From Episyrphus balteatus (taxonomy: Eukaryota; Arthropoda; Insecta; Diptera; Syrphidae): DNA of 64,000 nucleotides. Position numbers and translations under genes: made by a program. The notes beneath the pieces were generated by a model. The model did no database searches and had not been told where the DNA came from. It was given only the letters and a program-made list of their open reading frames with translations. Positions 12,561-25,935 of this stretch are shown piece after piece (position 1 is the first letter of the stretch; each line of letters opens with the position of its first letter). Where the stretch lies: assembly GCF_945859705.1 (NCBI RefSeq), contig NC_079135.1:34521679-34585678 (forward strand). Direction: 5' to 3'.

Positions 12561-15500
12561 GCAGTGCTATGAAATGAACACATATTTGAATCAAGTGTCA
12601 ACATTATCAAATCAAACATTTTGGTGATATCTGGTCAACAATGCAACCCCTACTAGTTTAAACATCATGTCGAACTAAATTTAAGGTCAAACGGGTTCAA
12701 TATTACAACTACCGTATCACATTTTGAATTGAATATGCAAAGTGCTTAAAGTTTATTCTTGGTGCACCTCATTAAATTCAATACTTTTCATCTAGCAAGG
12801 TGCATTTAGTGAAAATTTTTGGTCCATCTTAACCGGGCCATTTATTTGCCCTTAATATTCAGAACTTCAAAACATATGTGAATTCATGTTAAAAAGCTAA
12901 AAACCTTTTTGATCAAAAATCTTGATTATGTAGGTACAATTATTATTTAAAAATATCAGACCGTAAAAAATAAAAAAAAAACTAAGTTGGATTGTATTCA
13001 AAAAACAAAAATTTCAATAACGCATTCATTTTAAAAGAAAAGTTGCACAATGGACAAGATTTTCATTTTTCGTTGCAAAGTTCATAACTTTTGAAAGGTT
13101 TGAGATATTTTAATAACTTTTTTAAAATAAACCATAATTTTATAGCTATTAATCGAGTAGTTTTAATAAAATTTGTTGAAATTCATATTTTTTAATTCTT
13201 TACTTGTTAGTTGCAATCAAAGCAATAAAGATCATTATATCATTATCATCATCATCATTATCACATTATATCAAAAAGCCTCTTTTTAACAAAAATAAAG
13301 AACTTGCAATAGATGAAAGCAAAAGAATTATTAATATTGTAATACTTTTTTATGTTTTTGTCATTAAAACAGTTAATGTCTATTAGAAAAGTGTTTTTGT
13401 GCTCTTTTTTAGCAGCTATGTTTTTTATTTTAATTTTTTTTGCAAGGCATTGCTTTTTTTTAGAAAATCTCAGGTGTGTGTTTTTATTAGTTTTTTGCAT
13501 TATGTAAAGCTAACATTTGACCAAGCTTCAAGATTTTACGATACTTAGTAGTGTTCTATAATATTTTTTGAGAATAATTCAGCAAAAATGGAAGAAAATG
13601 ATGTGTTATTTTATTTTTCATTTGTACTTACTACTAATTCTATCAAAATTCTACAATGATCAGAAGTAATCTAAAATATTAAATAATAACTCAAAGAAAA
13701 TGGGCAGAAACCACGCCCCCTGGGGAGAATTTTTTTTTTACATTTTTTCCCTGTACTATATCTATCAGCTCTACCATTCTAAGTAGTTTCAAAATTCTGC
13801 GATTCTCAGAAGTGCTTTATTATGAAAATTCGGATTCCACGCCTCCTGAATGGAAATTCTTAAATTTTTACTTTTTTCCTTTGTATGCACCATAAGATCA
13901 CAGATCACTTGCATTTTAAGGAAACATTAAAAAAAAAACTTTCGATTTATAGACATAAATAAAAAAAGGCAGCAACATTTTTTAGTAAGTGTTTTCGGAA
14001 TAGTCATTGATTAGATTTCAGTTGATTTTAGTGCGAAGACTTTTTAGGGAAATTTCATTACTGAACTCAAGGTCAACAAATAAAGTTAAAAACAAAAATT
14101 ATAATTGTAATAAAAATAGTCCTTTCTACAACCTCCAATAAATAAAAAATCAATTTTCAACTAGCTTTTTAGATTTTTGTTTAATTTCTTTGGTTTTAAA
14201 ATAACGAAATTTTTAATACCCGTATCAGCCAAGTCTTCCACGAATTTTAAAATTTATTCGGTTTTTGAAGCTTCCAATATTCATTAACCCTGGACAAAAA
14301 TTTGTTGGATTTTAAGCACATACGTGAAATATGATTATCGCAATTGCAATGACTTTGGACCACTGTGCGTTGTATGAAAAAAGAATCGAAACTATACAAC
14401 ACCAAATTGAGTTGTAAAAAGAAGGTTATATTCTAACAAAAGTGCCGATACTTATTCCTGTTGTAACGCAATGCTTTTATTTTTAATAAATTCAAAGTGC
14501 TCTTAAGCCTTTGCCTTATGAATAACTATTAGAAAGTGGTATATTGTTTTTAATATCTGTTATTTCCTAACCACAATAACAATAAATCAGCCCTTGATAT
14601 ATAAACTTTACAGAGAAGGTACTTCTGCTAACTCGAATGTTTTATATAAAATGCTTATCCAAGTTTGCTAATTTATAATTTCCACACTGGATTTCTGCTT
14701 CAAATTACCTACCTCACAAACATTCACAGTTCACATGCTTCAGACAAATTAAAATAACTATTTCCCATTCTGATTGAGATTAAAATTATTGTTCTGTAAC
14801 TTTGAATTGTGTTCTAGAGAATGCGCTTCATTCAACACTTAAAGCTTACCTATATAATGTTTATAAATGAAGCGCCACTCTATAAACACTTATACACACA
14901 CATATGTAACTTGAATTGAAATAATTTTCAAAAGTATAGGTTAGTGCAGCTTCATATTGTGCAATTAACCCTAATAACAATTACCTGCAACATCAAATAG
15001 AGTTTACAATAATTAGAGACTTCAATATTACGGTAGCATGTTGTGTAGGTTCAACGCAAAGAGAGAGATATGCTACTCAATGAACGGAACTACAAATCTT
15101 AAGGGATGCATTTAGTATTTTTTTTTATTTTTTTTTTTCATTCACAAATTAAACTTTAATTTATTCCATTACAGCAATTAGATACATTCGTTGCAGTAGC
15201 ATACAAATAAAATAACAACTCAATTATTTGCAAAAACTTTTACGAGTGTAGTTTATGGGCACTTTATTGGGTGTTCCTTGCAAATTGTTAGAGTAAGCTG
15301 CAATAACTGTGATAAGGGTTTAACGAAAAATACTTTCAAACAATAGAGGATAAGAAAATATTGATTTTGAAATTATAGAACATGGAAAGTTATTCTAAAG
15401 AAAATTTCGAAAAACCTTATTATTGAAGTGAAAACTTCTTTAGTATCGTAGTGATTTGAAACAAGATGAAACGAAAACGCGACACGACTTCAACTTGTTA

Positions 15501-15834
15501 TAACTTTTTTGTTTTAATAGATAGATGAATGAAATTTGTACTGTAGATAGGTAATTTAATAAATTATAATTGTACAAAGTTTCAATTAATTTCATATTCA
15601 AAATTCTGAGATAACGGTAAAAAGATGTTCTTTTCCAACACACGTTATATCTTTTGATCTAGTGCATATACAAATTTGATTTAACTTTAATACGCATGCT
15701 GATAGTGATAACATAACCTTTTATTTGATATATCACGCATAACGTTACGTGCTCTACAAGTTAAAAATACCTCAAAACACTTGTGGAGATGTGTTGGCAA
15801 TGACCAGCTACCGTAATCTCAGTCTGGAAATTCG
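12561..15834. other. Non-coding DNA with a decayed CCACGCC-containing direct repeat
   Basis: No gene found. At about 13640-13880 a unit containing 'TCAAAATTCT...CAGAAGT' and 'CCACGCCCCCT / CCACGCCTCCT' occurs twice, diverged. The rest is AT-rich. Confidence 0.45.
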
Positions 15835-16420
15835 ACATGGTTGACTTTAAAAAATTCTTACTTTTCTTTTAGACATCTTTGAAATAAGATTTATACATCA
15901 TTATACAAGGTGAAACAATAAGCTTTCACATGGTGTAAAATTTTTTATAGGTTGTCAAACAAAAAAATTGAATTAATAGCATGAGAACATAAAACTAAAT
16001 GTTTTTGTTTGCTTTTTTTGATGAAATTTCATCGAGTTTAAAAAATTCTAGCTCTTTTTGTAGATGTCTCATACACCTGATCGATATATATATTTTGAGC
16101 TAAGACAATAAGCTTTCAGATGGTGTAAAAATTTGTACAGATTGTTAGGGAAAAAAATGGATTTAATAGTGTGAGAAGATAAAAATACGTGTTTTTTTCG
16201 CTTTTTTTGATGGAAATTGATCGAGTTCAAAAAATTCTAGCTCTGTTGTAGGTGTCTCATAGACCTGATCGATACATATATTTTGAGCTTGTACAATAAG
16301 CTTTCAGATGGTGTAAAAATTTTTACAGGTTGTTAGGGAAACAAATTAGGTACGTGTTTTTTTTCGTTTTTTTTTTATGAAAATGATTGTTTTCAATAAA
16401 TTATTTTTATATTTTTGCGC
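15835..16420 (+). repeat. Tandem repeat, ~189-bp unit
   Basis: The phrase CAATAAGCTTTCA(C/G)ATGGTG occurs at 15916, 16106 and 16294, giving periods of 190 and 188 bp. Other shared parts are AAAAAATTCTAGCTCT, ACCTGATCGATA and TATATTTTGAGCT. A partial unit precedes the first copy. Copies are about 85-90% alike by eye. It may be a satellite fragment or the core of a mobile element. Confidence 0.75.
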
Positions 16421-18559
16421 ATTGTAAACATTTTAGTATGGCTTTATTCTTTAGGAAAATTTTTTAAGCTTTTTAATGGTTTAATAAAAAAAAAAAAAAA
16501 AAAAGATTTTTTAAGGTTTCACTTCTACCACGTGTGAATTGCACACATGATTATTTTTTAAAAGTAAATTAGGGGTTTAAATGCTGATTTAGTCATGAAA
16601 AAATTAATTTTTACTCTGAAAACGTAATTTGAAAAAAATATTTGTTCACTGTGGCGTATACGTGCTATTTTCAAAAATTATTTTATATGTTATTTTAAGT
16701 TGGTATATCCCAACTAACATTTTTGGTTGGCAACTAAAAGTCTTCAAATTCCCTAATATTGTCAATTTTTTAATTGCTCTATTAAATACTTAAAAAAAAT
16801 ACAAAAAAGTCAACAACACCATTATTAGTTGCAATATGAAGAAAAAAATTTTATAATTTATCTAGTTTCGTTTTTTTGATAACATATTATTCCAGTGAGA
16901 TAATCCAAGTAACAAGCTATTATGAATGAACTCTTTCAATTTAAACTGAATAAATTTAAAATTTGCAAATTCATAACCATTTTCATTTTGTTAACAATTT
17001 TATTAATTTGGTTACAATTGCCTTGACTGTGTATGTATATCAAGATAAGTGAGGTGCATTATGTCACTTTTTTACATGCATTTTGATAGGTGCGTATTTT
17101 TTTAAGATAACTATTTGTGTATTCAGCACTCTTCAATTGACGACCCATTGATGATGAATACTAATTAACTTGTGGAGGATTCCACTTTGTGATAGACAGG
17201 TGGTATATGTTAATGAAGATATAATTGATACACTCTAGATCACTTGATTAGATTATGTTAAAAAAAGCAACAATTATATATTCATTTATTAAAAAAGTAA
17301 ATCATAAATTCAAATTTATTGCAGTAAAATATAGGTAATTTAAAAGCCAAAATTACTATTTATCGGCTTACAAGTAGTGGAAAACTGAAAAAAGTCTTAT
17401 TCTGACTGGTTCTGTTAAGGTTTTCAAAAATTCATAATACACCTATGGGAAAACAAATTGTTAATTGTTACAGCTGCTTAGTTATAAAAACAGCATTTCA
17501 ATGGGTGAAAATACACTTGATATAATAAGCCCTTCGCAGAAATAAAATTCAAATTCAAATACACTGTGTTAGAAAATAAAAAAACATGTTAATGTCTTCT
17601 GAAGTGACCTACCAGAGGTTACAGGTATGAATGAGTACATCATAATAAATTATGGCACTTGAAATTTTTTATGGACTTTCGAAATTTCAAGTTATTCCCA
17701 AAATACCGTTTTTCAATGTTTACAGGCTTAAAACATTTTTTACTAAGTCAATTTTCGGTCAATTTGAGATTTTTACAGTTTTAAACAGACGATTATTTGT
17801 TTTTTTTTTATATCCAAACATCATTGAGTAGGTAATATTTTCAGTTTTGAAAACAGTTTTGGTGAATCGATTATAGTCGATTATAGAATAGACCGGAGCT
17901 CCAGAGCAAAAATAGAACAAATTCGTTCAAGAGTTTTTATTGCTGATTATGATTCCTTGGCATAAAGGAATACTCCAGCCAAAAGTGCTACTAAATCCAT
18001 TGGTGCATTTCTGAGAAAACGGCAACACTGGTCGGTGTTCAGTTTTTTTGATTTAACTCGAAAACCAAGCCTAACTTTAAAATGGTTTAAGGACACTTTT
18101 AATAGCAAATTAAATTTTCTGCCAAGTTAAGATGGCTAAAAAATTTTAAAAATTATTTTTGACTAAAATTCTTACCTGAAACCAAAGAAAAAAAGTTAAA
18201 AAATTGACGGTTTTTTTTACTAAATCAAGGGGCATTTTGTATATGTAGCCGGTACGTCCAAACTTTGTACTAATGAAATAAAGTAGAGGTAAAATACTTT
18301 GATAGTATGCAATTTTTTTTGCCAAGAAACAACTTAAATGTACCTATTCAAAAATTAGAACTTTTTTTTAAATTTTTGACTTTTTTAGTTAAAATCAAGT
18401 TTTTAAAACTCGATAATCGTGTTACTTGGTAACTTTTAGACTTTTAAAGTAAACAGACTTCAAGGGATTGATTTAATATAAACTAAATATGACAAACAAA
18501 CAAAATTTATTTGCATCCTTATGGCCTTGTGTGCAATTTTGTGTATGTGCATTTTATAA
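16421..18559. other. AT-rich non-coding DNA
   Basis: No gene was found. A copy of the dispersed motif TTCACTGTGGCGTATACGTG is at about 16648. Poly-A/T runs are frequent. Confidence 0.5.
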
Positions 18560-18671
18560 ATACGGATCGAAATGATGGACGGAGAGCCATTTGCTTTGTT
18601 CTATTGCATAGAAGAAAATTTAATACCAACTCTTTTACTGTTTGCAATGGCCTCAAAAACAATTCTTGTAA

Positions 18672-19125
18672 AATCAGCGACCAACGAAAAGTTTCTCTTG
18701 AAAAACGAAAAAAATACTCAAATGAGTTTTAAACAAAATAGCCCAGGCAAATTAGTAAATCAATTTGCATTTTTTGCGAGAAAATTTTTTTTTTTTCATG
18801 GAACGTGTTTGGGTGTATGTCTTTAACGTAAAAGTGAATTTTTTTGGATGATAGAACATCGGGAACAGCCGCCATCTTGGAAAAGAGGTCGGTGCCGTTT
18901 TTATTTCATAGCTCCGTGAGTTAGTTAAATTCAATTTTATAGTCGGTCAAAGTCCGGGTTCTTGACATTTTTTTCAAATATCTGAAGAACTTTTGATTTG
19001 TTTGGGATTTTCTTGAAGAATGAATTATAGCACTTTTAATTATCTAAAAAAACTCATTTGAGTATTTTTTTTTTCATTTTTCAAGAGAAACTTTTCGTTG
19101 GTCGCTGATTTACCAGTTTTACAAT
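18672..19125. repeat. Inverted repeat, ~75-bp arms
   Basis: The segment at about 18672-18740, with key motif CAGCGACCAACGAAAAG followed by AATACTCAAATGAG, recurs as its reverse complement at about 19048-19115. Between the arms is a 'CGCCATCTTGGAAAAGAGG' block. The boundaries and class of the surrounding element are unknown. Confidence 0.6.
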
Positions 19126-20117
19126 GATTTTTTAAGCTCAGCTACATTTTAGCTGTTTTAACGGCGCGGGGACTTACCAGTTTTGGCTGATATTTAAAAA
19201 TGTTCTTTTGACTTCCTAGTTTTGTATGCAATTTTTGCCCCCGAAACTAGTGAGCTTCTTAAAAATTGATAGCTTCCAGTTTTGGGCGATTCTCTTAAGG
19301 TTAAATGGAATGGTCGTGCCATCAGAAAAGTTTTTTTTTTTTTTTTCAAAAACGCCTCTTACGATTTTAGTAATTTTTTTTTTTTGTGAGACCCAATTTT
19401 CGAAATTACAAAACTATTTATTGAATTTTTATTTAAGGTATCTGTCAAAGAACGGTCATTAACGACGAAACGAAGTAACGATGTATTCGGCTTTTCAATG
19501 GAAATTAACAAAAAAAAAAATATTTTCAGGTTTTTTTTATTAGAAAAATTACATTTTCTCAAAAATAGCATACCAAATTTTTTTTTTTTTAATGTTTAAA
19601 AATTTTTGTGGATACATAGTTATTGAAAAAAAAATTATAAGGATTTTCAATTTTTTCTATCCAAACTTCATGTCGTGGTCAAAATCATTTAAAAATAATA
19701 AAAACCAAAATTAATATTTTCTTACATTTCGTATTAAATTCCTTAAAAGATTAAACCATAAATTCATTTTCCTTATTTTTCACAAGAAGCTTTTACAAAA
19801 AGCTACTTTCACCATAAGAGCAGGTGCTTATTTCCCATTTTATCCAATACTAATTTTTTCAGCGCTTTCGGCTGTCATTTCCGAATTTTTAATGTATCTT
19901 TCCAGTTTCCGCTACGATTGTTTTTTTTTAGATTTATGCTTTTCGGCTGTGATTTAAAATTATTGACTGCGGCTTAATTGTTTCAGCTGCAATTTACCAA
20001 TTTCGATTGTCATTTCCAGTTTCCATTGCTGGGAAATAACAAGACTGGACAAATTAATTGTTTGAAAAAAATATACTAGTACTTAACAATTCTTAAAAAC
20101 TGTTATAGTTTCCAAAC
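19126..20117. other. Non-coding DNA
   Basis: AT-rich with long T runs; no gene is supported. Confidence 0.5.
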
Positions 20118-20125
20118 CCACTTCC

Positions 20126-21584
20126 CGGGGCCGTCTTTAACTGTCTTGGGGCCCTTGGGCACACAAGAATTTAGGGACCTTTTGTAAAGTAAAATAAGTA
20201 CAATGGTTGGCTAAAAAGCAATGGTTGGTTAAAAAAGGCTGCCAATATATCAATAAATTTTACTTTTTCCGCGGGCTATAGGTCTTTTTTCAATATACTT
20301 AGTTAGTACTAGACGACGTTTCGGGTATGCTTATACCCTTCTTTAGGACTAATATTTGTGAAATATATTAAATATATTTTAAGCTCTAAGGTTTCTAACT
20401 TCTTGGAAAGTTGCTTGTTTTTGTTTTTAATTTTTAATATTTCAAAATTTCAACAATTGAAGTCTTGAAAAAGACTTTCGTTTTATCAAATTTTGATAAT
20501 ATGTATATATTTTATTTTATTTTATTTTATTTTATTTTTTTATTTTATTTTATTTTATTTTATTTTATTCTATTTTATTTTATTTTATTTTATTTTATTT
20601 TATTTTATTTTATTTTATTTTATTTTATTTTATTTTATTTTATTTTATTTTATTTTATTTTATTTTATTTTATTTTATTTTATTTTATTTTATTTGTCTC
20701 CTTTTTAACGGATATCTCCAATATAAAGTTTTCGAGATATTGCAATTTTCTCAAAAACGGATAATTATTTTGCTTTGAAAAAAAAAAAAAAAACATGTAA
20801 TGCCGCAAATAAGGACGCACTTTTGAAATAAGAAAAATATTTTTTTGGACCGTTATTAACGGTACCTACTTGCCATAGAACCGATTTCTTAATGTAAACG
20901 ACACAACCGATTTTAATGAATATTTTGACATAAAAAGGTTTATACAAATATTAAAATTAAGAAAACTTGAAAAAAAAAATTATCAAAACATTGATGTACC
21001 ATCGATGAGCCGGCAATAGTTTTTTCTTAAACGTTTTCCAACGGAAAAAGTATTGATGTTTTTTTGCCAACGAATTGATTCTTTTTTCGTCTTTTAATAC
21101 GAATCTACACATATTTTTACACTGATTTTAACACGCACTACAAATTTGACAGTTTTGCGAACTTCCAACGAAATTATTATTTAAGGAAAAAGATAATGGA
21201 AGAGAATTCGTTGTTTTTATTAATAATAAATAATCTTACCTACAGTGGAAAAAAAAAAGTTATTTTTCTTGTTTTTTGAAAATATTATTGTCTTATTTTT
21301 TGGAAAATTTAATTTGGGTTTGGTCGTTTGGATTTAAATTTTTGTCCGCATACAACGCCACATAATTTGTTTTCATTTTGAAAGCATATTGTATTTTAAG
21401 TATAGGTGTAGAAAAAACTTTATTTGGTTGCCATATAAAACTAAAATTTTTTGGTAGATGGTCTGCCCGACAAAAATGTTTTGAGAATAAATGTGTGAGA
21501 GAAATTTTCGTTCCTTCGGGCCCCCCCTGAGAATGGGGGCCCTGGGCACGGGCCCCGTGTGCCCTTATGGTAAAGACCGCATTG
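20126..21584. mobile_element. Non-autonomous hAT element with perfect 8-bp TSD (CCACTTCC)
   Basis: The direct repeat CCACTTCC is at 20118-20125 and 21585-21592. The ends are CGGGGCCGTCTTTAAC and, reverse complemented, CAATGCGGTCTTTACC, inverted repeats of hAT type, followed on both sides by GC-rich GGGCCC/GGGCAC blocks that stand out in this AT-rich DNA. The inside holds a (TTTTA)n array and R1-like text but no transposase. Confidence 0.8.
20510..20694 (+). repeat. (TTTTA)n microsatellite, ~185 bp
   Basis: There are about 37 units of TTTTA with one TTTTT slip near 20535 and one C substitution near 20570. It lies inside the hAT element at 20126-21584. The open frames across it are artefacts of the repeat. 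Confidence 0.95.
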
Positions 21585-21592
21585 CCACTTCC

Positions 21593-24031
21593 GTTATTAA
21601 ATTTCTTGCAACGTCAACTTAAAAAAATGAAAGTGAAATCCTCTTGACATACTTAACTAATTCAACTCAAAGTCAAAGTTATTTTATTTCATTTAATTCT
21701 CACAATCAACTGAATATTGAATAGCATATTGAACCATATTCAATAACTGATGGCATAAAAATAAATAAAATCCTTTTGTATATACAAAAATAAATCGCAT
21801 ATATCCTTTATAGGCTCACTTCGTATTGCATTTATTTAGATTTAGATTGAAAACATTAACATTTAATTCCATCTCAACCTACTAATTCAATTCAGCTTTA
21901 TGGTTGCAGTTTCTGCAGTAACTGTGATAAGGCAAATAAATAAGCTTTGATAGCCTACCTATAACTCCATCTATATAGAGTATTGTGTGAGTGGTGCGGT
22001 TTAATATGAGTATTAATCGTTCTCTCTTCTCAACAAGCAACCGTTCATGTCCTCCATCCTGCAGAGGGAACTTTTCCAATTTCCAAAGCAAGGATTAGTT
22101 TCGTTTTGAATAATAAAAGCAACGGGCGGCGGTAGTGAATGTTTTTGTCCAACCGCCTTCTGCCCGCCATTACCATCGCCAAGAAGTCAAGTGAAGTGAC
22201 CATGTGCAAGCCTGTGATGATGATGATGATGATGGTGGACTTTATAGGTAACTTCTCTCTTGCAACTCGCTATATGAGAACAAATAAACGCACGTCCTTC
22301 CGCTAACACACACAGACACAGGATTGTATATTTATGTAAAATCGTTTCAAAAATTTTGATAGATATTTACGAGTATTTATTGCAACATAGCAAGCACGGT
22401 TGTTGTTGCGTCTCTGGACTCTCCACTTCACTTCGATTGTCGTCATTCGTGTGTAGAGATCCCTGCCTGGCTGCTGGTTTATGTGTGTACACAATTTATG
22501 TTAACTGAGCAATTATTTGTCCAAATAGCAAGAAATGGGAGCATGTTTTATAAAGGGGGAGAACGCATTCAGGCTTCGAGAACGATTTTGACATCCATTA
22601 TGGATACAAAAGACCCCTTCATGGAACCAACATGGCCAAGCTGGATAGTCTGGCAAGGATATGTTGGAAATGAGACAGAATGTAAATTTTAGATTAAAGT
22701 GGCTTTAATGCCAATTTTCGTTTGGAATTCTTATCATATAATTGATCCTTACTGATCGTGCAAACATCAAGGATCTAATGACTTTTCCAAGAGACCGGAG
22801 TCAAATCACAAGAAACAATCAAACTGAGATTTAAATTTCCACACCAGAAATACCTCAGAAAATGGTGAAACTTTTAGGAAAATTTATGAAAAGAAGTTTT
22901 GAAAATCTAAGGTCTTAAAACTTTAATTTCACTAATTTTATTCGTTTTGACCAAAACTGAAAAATTGACCTAAAACACAACTTTTTGTACCCAACTATTT
23001 AGAAGAGCTCCCTCAATGTGCGATATGTAGAAATAGATGTATATCAGCATCCTATAGAAAAGGGAAGTTATGTGTACCTCTATTTCATCTGGTTATTTAT
23101 AAACGCAATCGAAGCGGCAAATTATTCGTCTAGTAATTTATATTTCAGCTTAGATTTCAAATAATTCAGCTTTTACGACAGATTGAGTTTTTGAATTGGT
23201 ATAGAGCAGAGAGTATAGAAAATATTATAGAAGAGATAGACGACATCCCAAGGTGCAGTAGACCATATTTGTAAATCGTATTGACTACTTTAACATAAAT
23301 ATGAAAATTTAAATAATGTAGTATTGGGTCAACATCATTATGTTTATACACAACAAATATGTGTCTGGATGATTCTTCTGCTGACTGTGATTTTAAATGT
23401 TCATGATGTATTTTTAATTTTTAACCTGAATTTTTCTCAGCAATTATGTATGTAGTTTTTAATATGATAATTTTTCTTAATATTTTCATTTGCCATTCTG
23501 TCACCAGATTAATGAATATTTGTTTAAATGCTAGTTTCTTTTTGTTTGCGTAGTTTTTGGTAAGCAAGATTTGTATTTATCTACACATATATGTATGTAG
23601 GTCATAATTTTTTTTTTGTTATTTGGAATTTCTGAGAAAAAAATTAAAATGCAGTTTTGTTGCAATTGCTTTGGATATAACGTTAGGGTGTCCGTTATTT
23701 CCCAAAGTGATGTTTTCGGGGGTGACACCCCCCAGATCGAAAGTTTAGGGCCTAAATACGGGGAATTTAGCAAAAACAAATTTTTTGGGGGTCATTAACC
23801 CGTGCCTCTAAGGTCATACTTTCCCCATACAAATTTGTATGGGAAATTTTTAACTCATACATACATTTTTTTTCCTCTCGAGTTAAATCATCTATTTTTA
23901 AAATGTTTGTTGATTCTGGTTGGAAAATAGTTCCTTTAAAAGATTACATTCAAAATTTCCCGTTAAACATTTTTTTTATATTTTATTTCGGTTTTTGAAA
24001 TTATTAGCTGTTTTCGTAGTTTTTGCTTTCA
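21593..24031. other. Mixed, mostly unique non-coding DNA
   Basis: From 21,840 to 22,700 the composition is less AT-rich, with a short GAT microsatellite at about 22217. Open frames here (for example 22483-22692) show no domain or splice context. No gene called. Confidence 0.45.
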
Positions 24032-24358
24032 CCTATCACATAATTTTAAATGCAGTTTTATTGGTTTTTAATTCTTTTCAAATATTGCATTCAAAAATTT
24101 GTGTATAAATCAAAAATTTTAATTTTTTTAAATTTTTTTTTTGAAATTTTTGCCGTTTTTATATTAAATAAATTTTATTAAATACTTAACCCTTTCTTGT
24201 TTGCAATCGAAAAAAATAAATTTAAACGTATAAAAACGGCAAAAGTTTCAAAAAAAATTTTAAAAAATTAAAATTTTTGATTTATACACAAATTTTTGAA
24301 TGCAATATTTGAAAAGAATTAAAAACCAATAAAACTGCATTTAAAATTATGTGATAGG
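24032..24358. repeat. Palindrome with ~130-bp arms
   Basis: The left arm 24032-24162 (begins CCTATCACATAATTTTAAAT) is matched almost exactly by the reverse complement of 24229-24358; the spacer is about 66 nt. Just outside the right arm, 24365-24410 is an inverted fragment of the R1 terminus (ATACCTGCCCTATAAGCAAG). Confidence 0.8.
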
Positions 24359-24413
24359 AGAAACCCGTTTTTTTCTTGCAAGACACCAATACCTGCCCTA
24401 TAAGCAAGTTATA

Positions 24414-25935
24414 TAGTGGAGTAACTAAAGCTCAAAAATTGGCATTATTAGGGAACCCGGCCGAACAGCTTAGATTTTGATGATCTTTTTTTTTCAAACG
24501 CCGGTAATTAAAAATACTTTAAAGTCTATAGATTCAAAATTGCCGGTGTTGCCGTTTTGATTTTTTAAATTTAATTGAAGATTTTTGTGAACAAAAACAA
24601 ATTTTTTTCAAAAATTTTTCTTAAATTTCATAAATTAACTGATGCCAAAAGATTGTCTAGGAAATTCAAGGAAAACAAATATATGGGAGTGAGGGACAAT
24701 CTTCCATAGTTCAAGCGATAGATGCAATTTTCTTATTAATTGACTTCAAACACAAAAAAAAATATTTGAACACAACGGCAACACCTACAATATTCAAATA
24801 TACATTTTTTAAAAGCTAGAAGCTTAGTCATATATGTAAAATTAAAATTAAGTTAATTGAATGAACGGCTTTTGAAAGAATTATAATTGAACTCAGATTT
24901 TTGAAAAAAAAAAAATTATTGAAAAAATTTTAACATGTCGTTTTTTAAACTTGGTCGTAATATAAAATGCATTTATTTTCAAATTTTTTTGGCCGCATTT
25001 ATTATGATTCCAAATTATAAAAGGAAATGTCAATATGTATTACGGTTTATGAAAAAAATTAAAAAGTATTTTATTTTCGAAGAACTTTATTTATTAAAAT
25101 TTTGAAAAAAAATGAAACTGATTTTTTTTTTTTAAAGTTCAACATCTAAACATAAAATTATTTTTTATTCATTTAATAACCCTTACTGTTGAAAGTTAAA
25201 TAGCAAAAATTTAAAGTTCCTATTCACCACAGTCTTTGAGAAAATTAATTATTTTAATGCAAAAATTCAGTTTTAATAAAAAAAAAACCATTGAAATTGA
25301 AGTAATTTTTCATTTTTTTTCAAAAGTGTGATATATTTTACCTTTTTTGCTTCGAAATTCAATTGATAATATTTATGGCCAAAAATTTGTTTTCTAAATA
25401 AATTCATATTTTATTAGAAAAAGTTTGGAAAGAAGTCATTTTAAATTTTTCTAATAACATTTTTTTTTTAATTCTGAGTTTGAGGACCATTTTTTCAAAA
25501 AGTCTTGATCAAATTTAGTGGATTTAAATTCAAGAGATAAGAATGAGCTTCTGGCTTTTTAAAAATGTATTTTAAAATATTGTAGGTGTTGCCGTTGTTT
25601 TCAAAATATTTTTTTTGTGATTGAGGTCAGAATGTTAGAAAATTGCATTTATCGCTTGAACGATGGAAGATTGTCCCTTACTGCCTTTTATATATTTTCC
25701 TTAAATTACCTAGAGAATCTTTTGCTATCATTTGTTTTATGAAATTTAAGCAAAAAAAATGGTTTTGTTAAAAAAAAAATTTAATTTTAATTTTAAAAAA
25801 CAATACGGCAACACCGGCAATTGTTAATCTATAGACTTTGAAGTATTTTTAATTACCTACGTTTGAAAAAAAAAATCGTCAAAATCAGAGGTGTTCGGCC
25901 GGGTTCCCTAATAATTTGCTTTAGTTACTCTACTA
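24414..25935. mobile_element. Foldback element copy A
   Basis: The ends are TAGTGGAGTAACTAAAGC and the complement of TAGTAGAGTAACTAAAGC. Next inside on both arms is ATTAGGGAACCCGGCCGAAC, then GATTTTGA and a TTTTTTTTCAAACG stretch. The two halves are imperfect inverted repeats of each other over about 700 bp, including 'GGTGTTGCCGT' motifs. The flanks share only ATA, so the duplication is unclear. No coding capacity. Confidence 0.7.

Noticed and set aside
20465..20764. Frame rich in FILFY
   Set aside because: Translation of the (TTTTA)n microsatellite.
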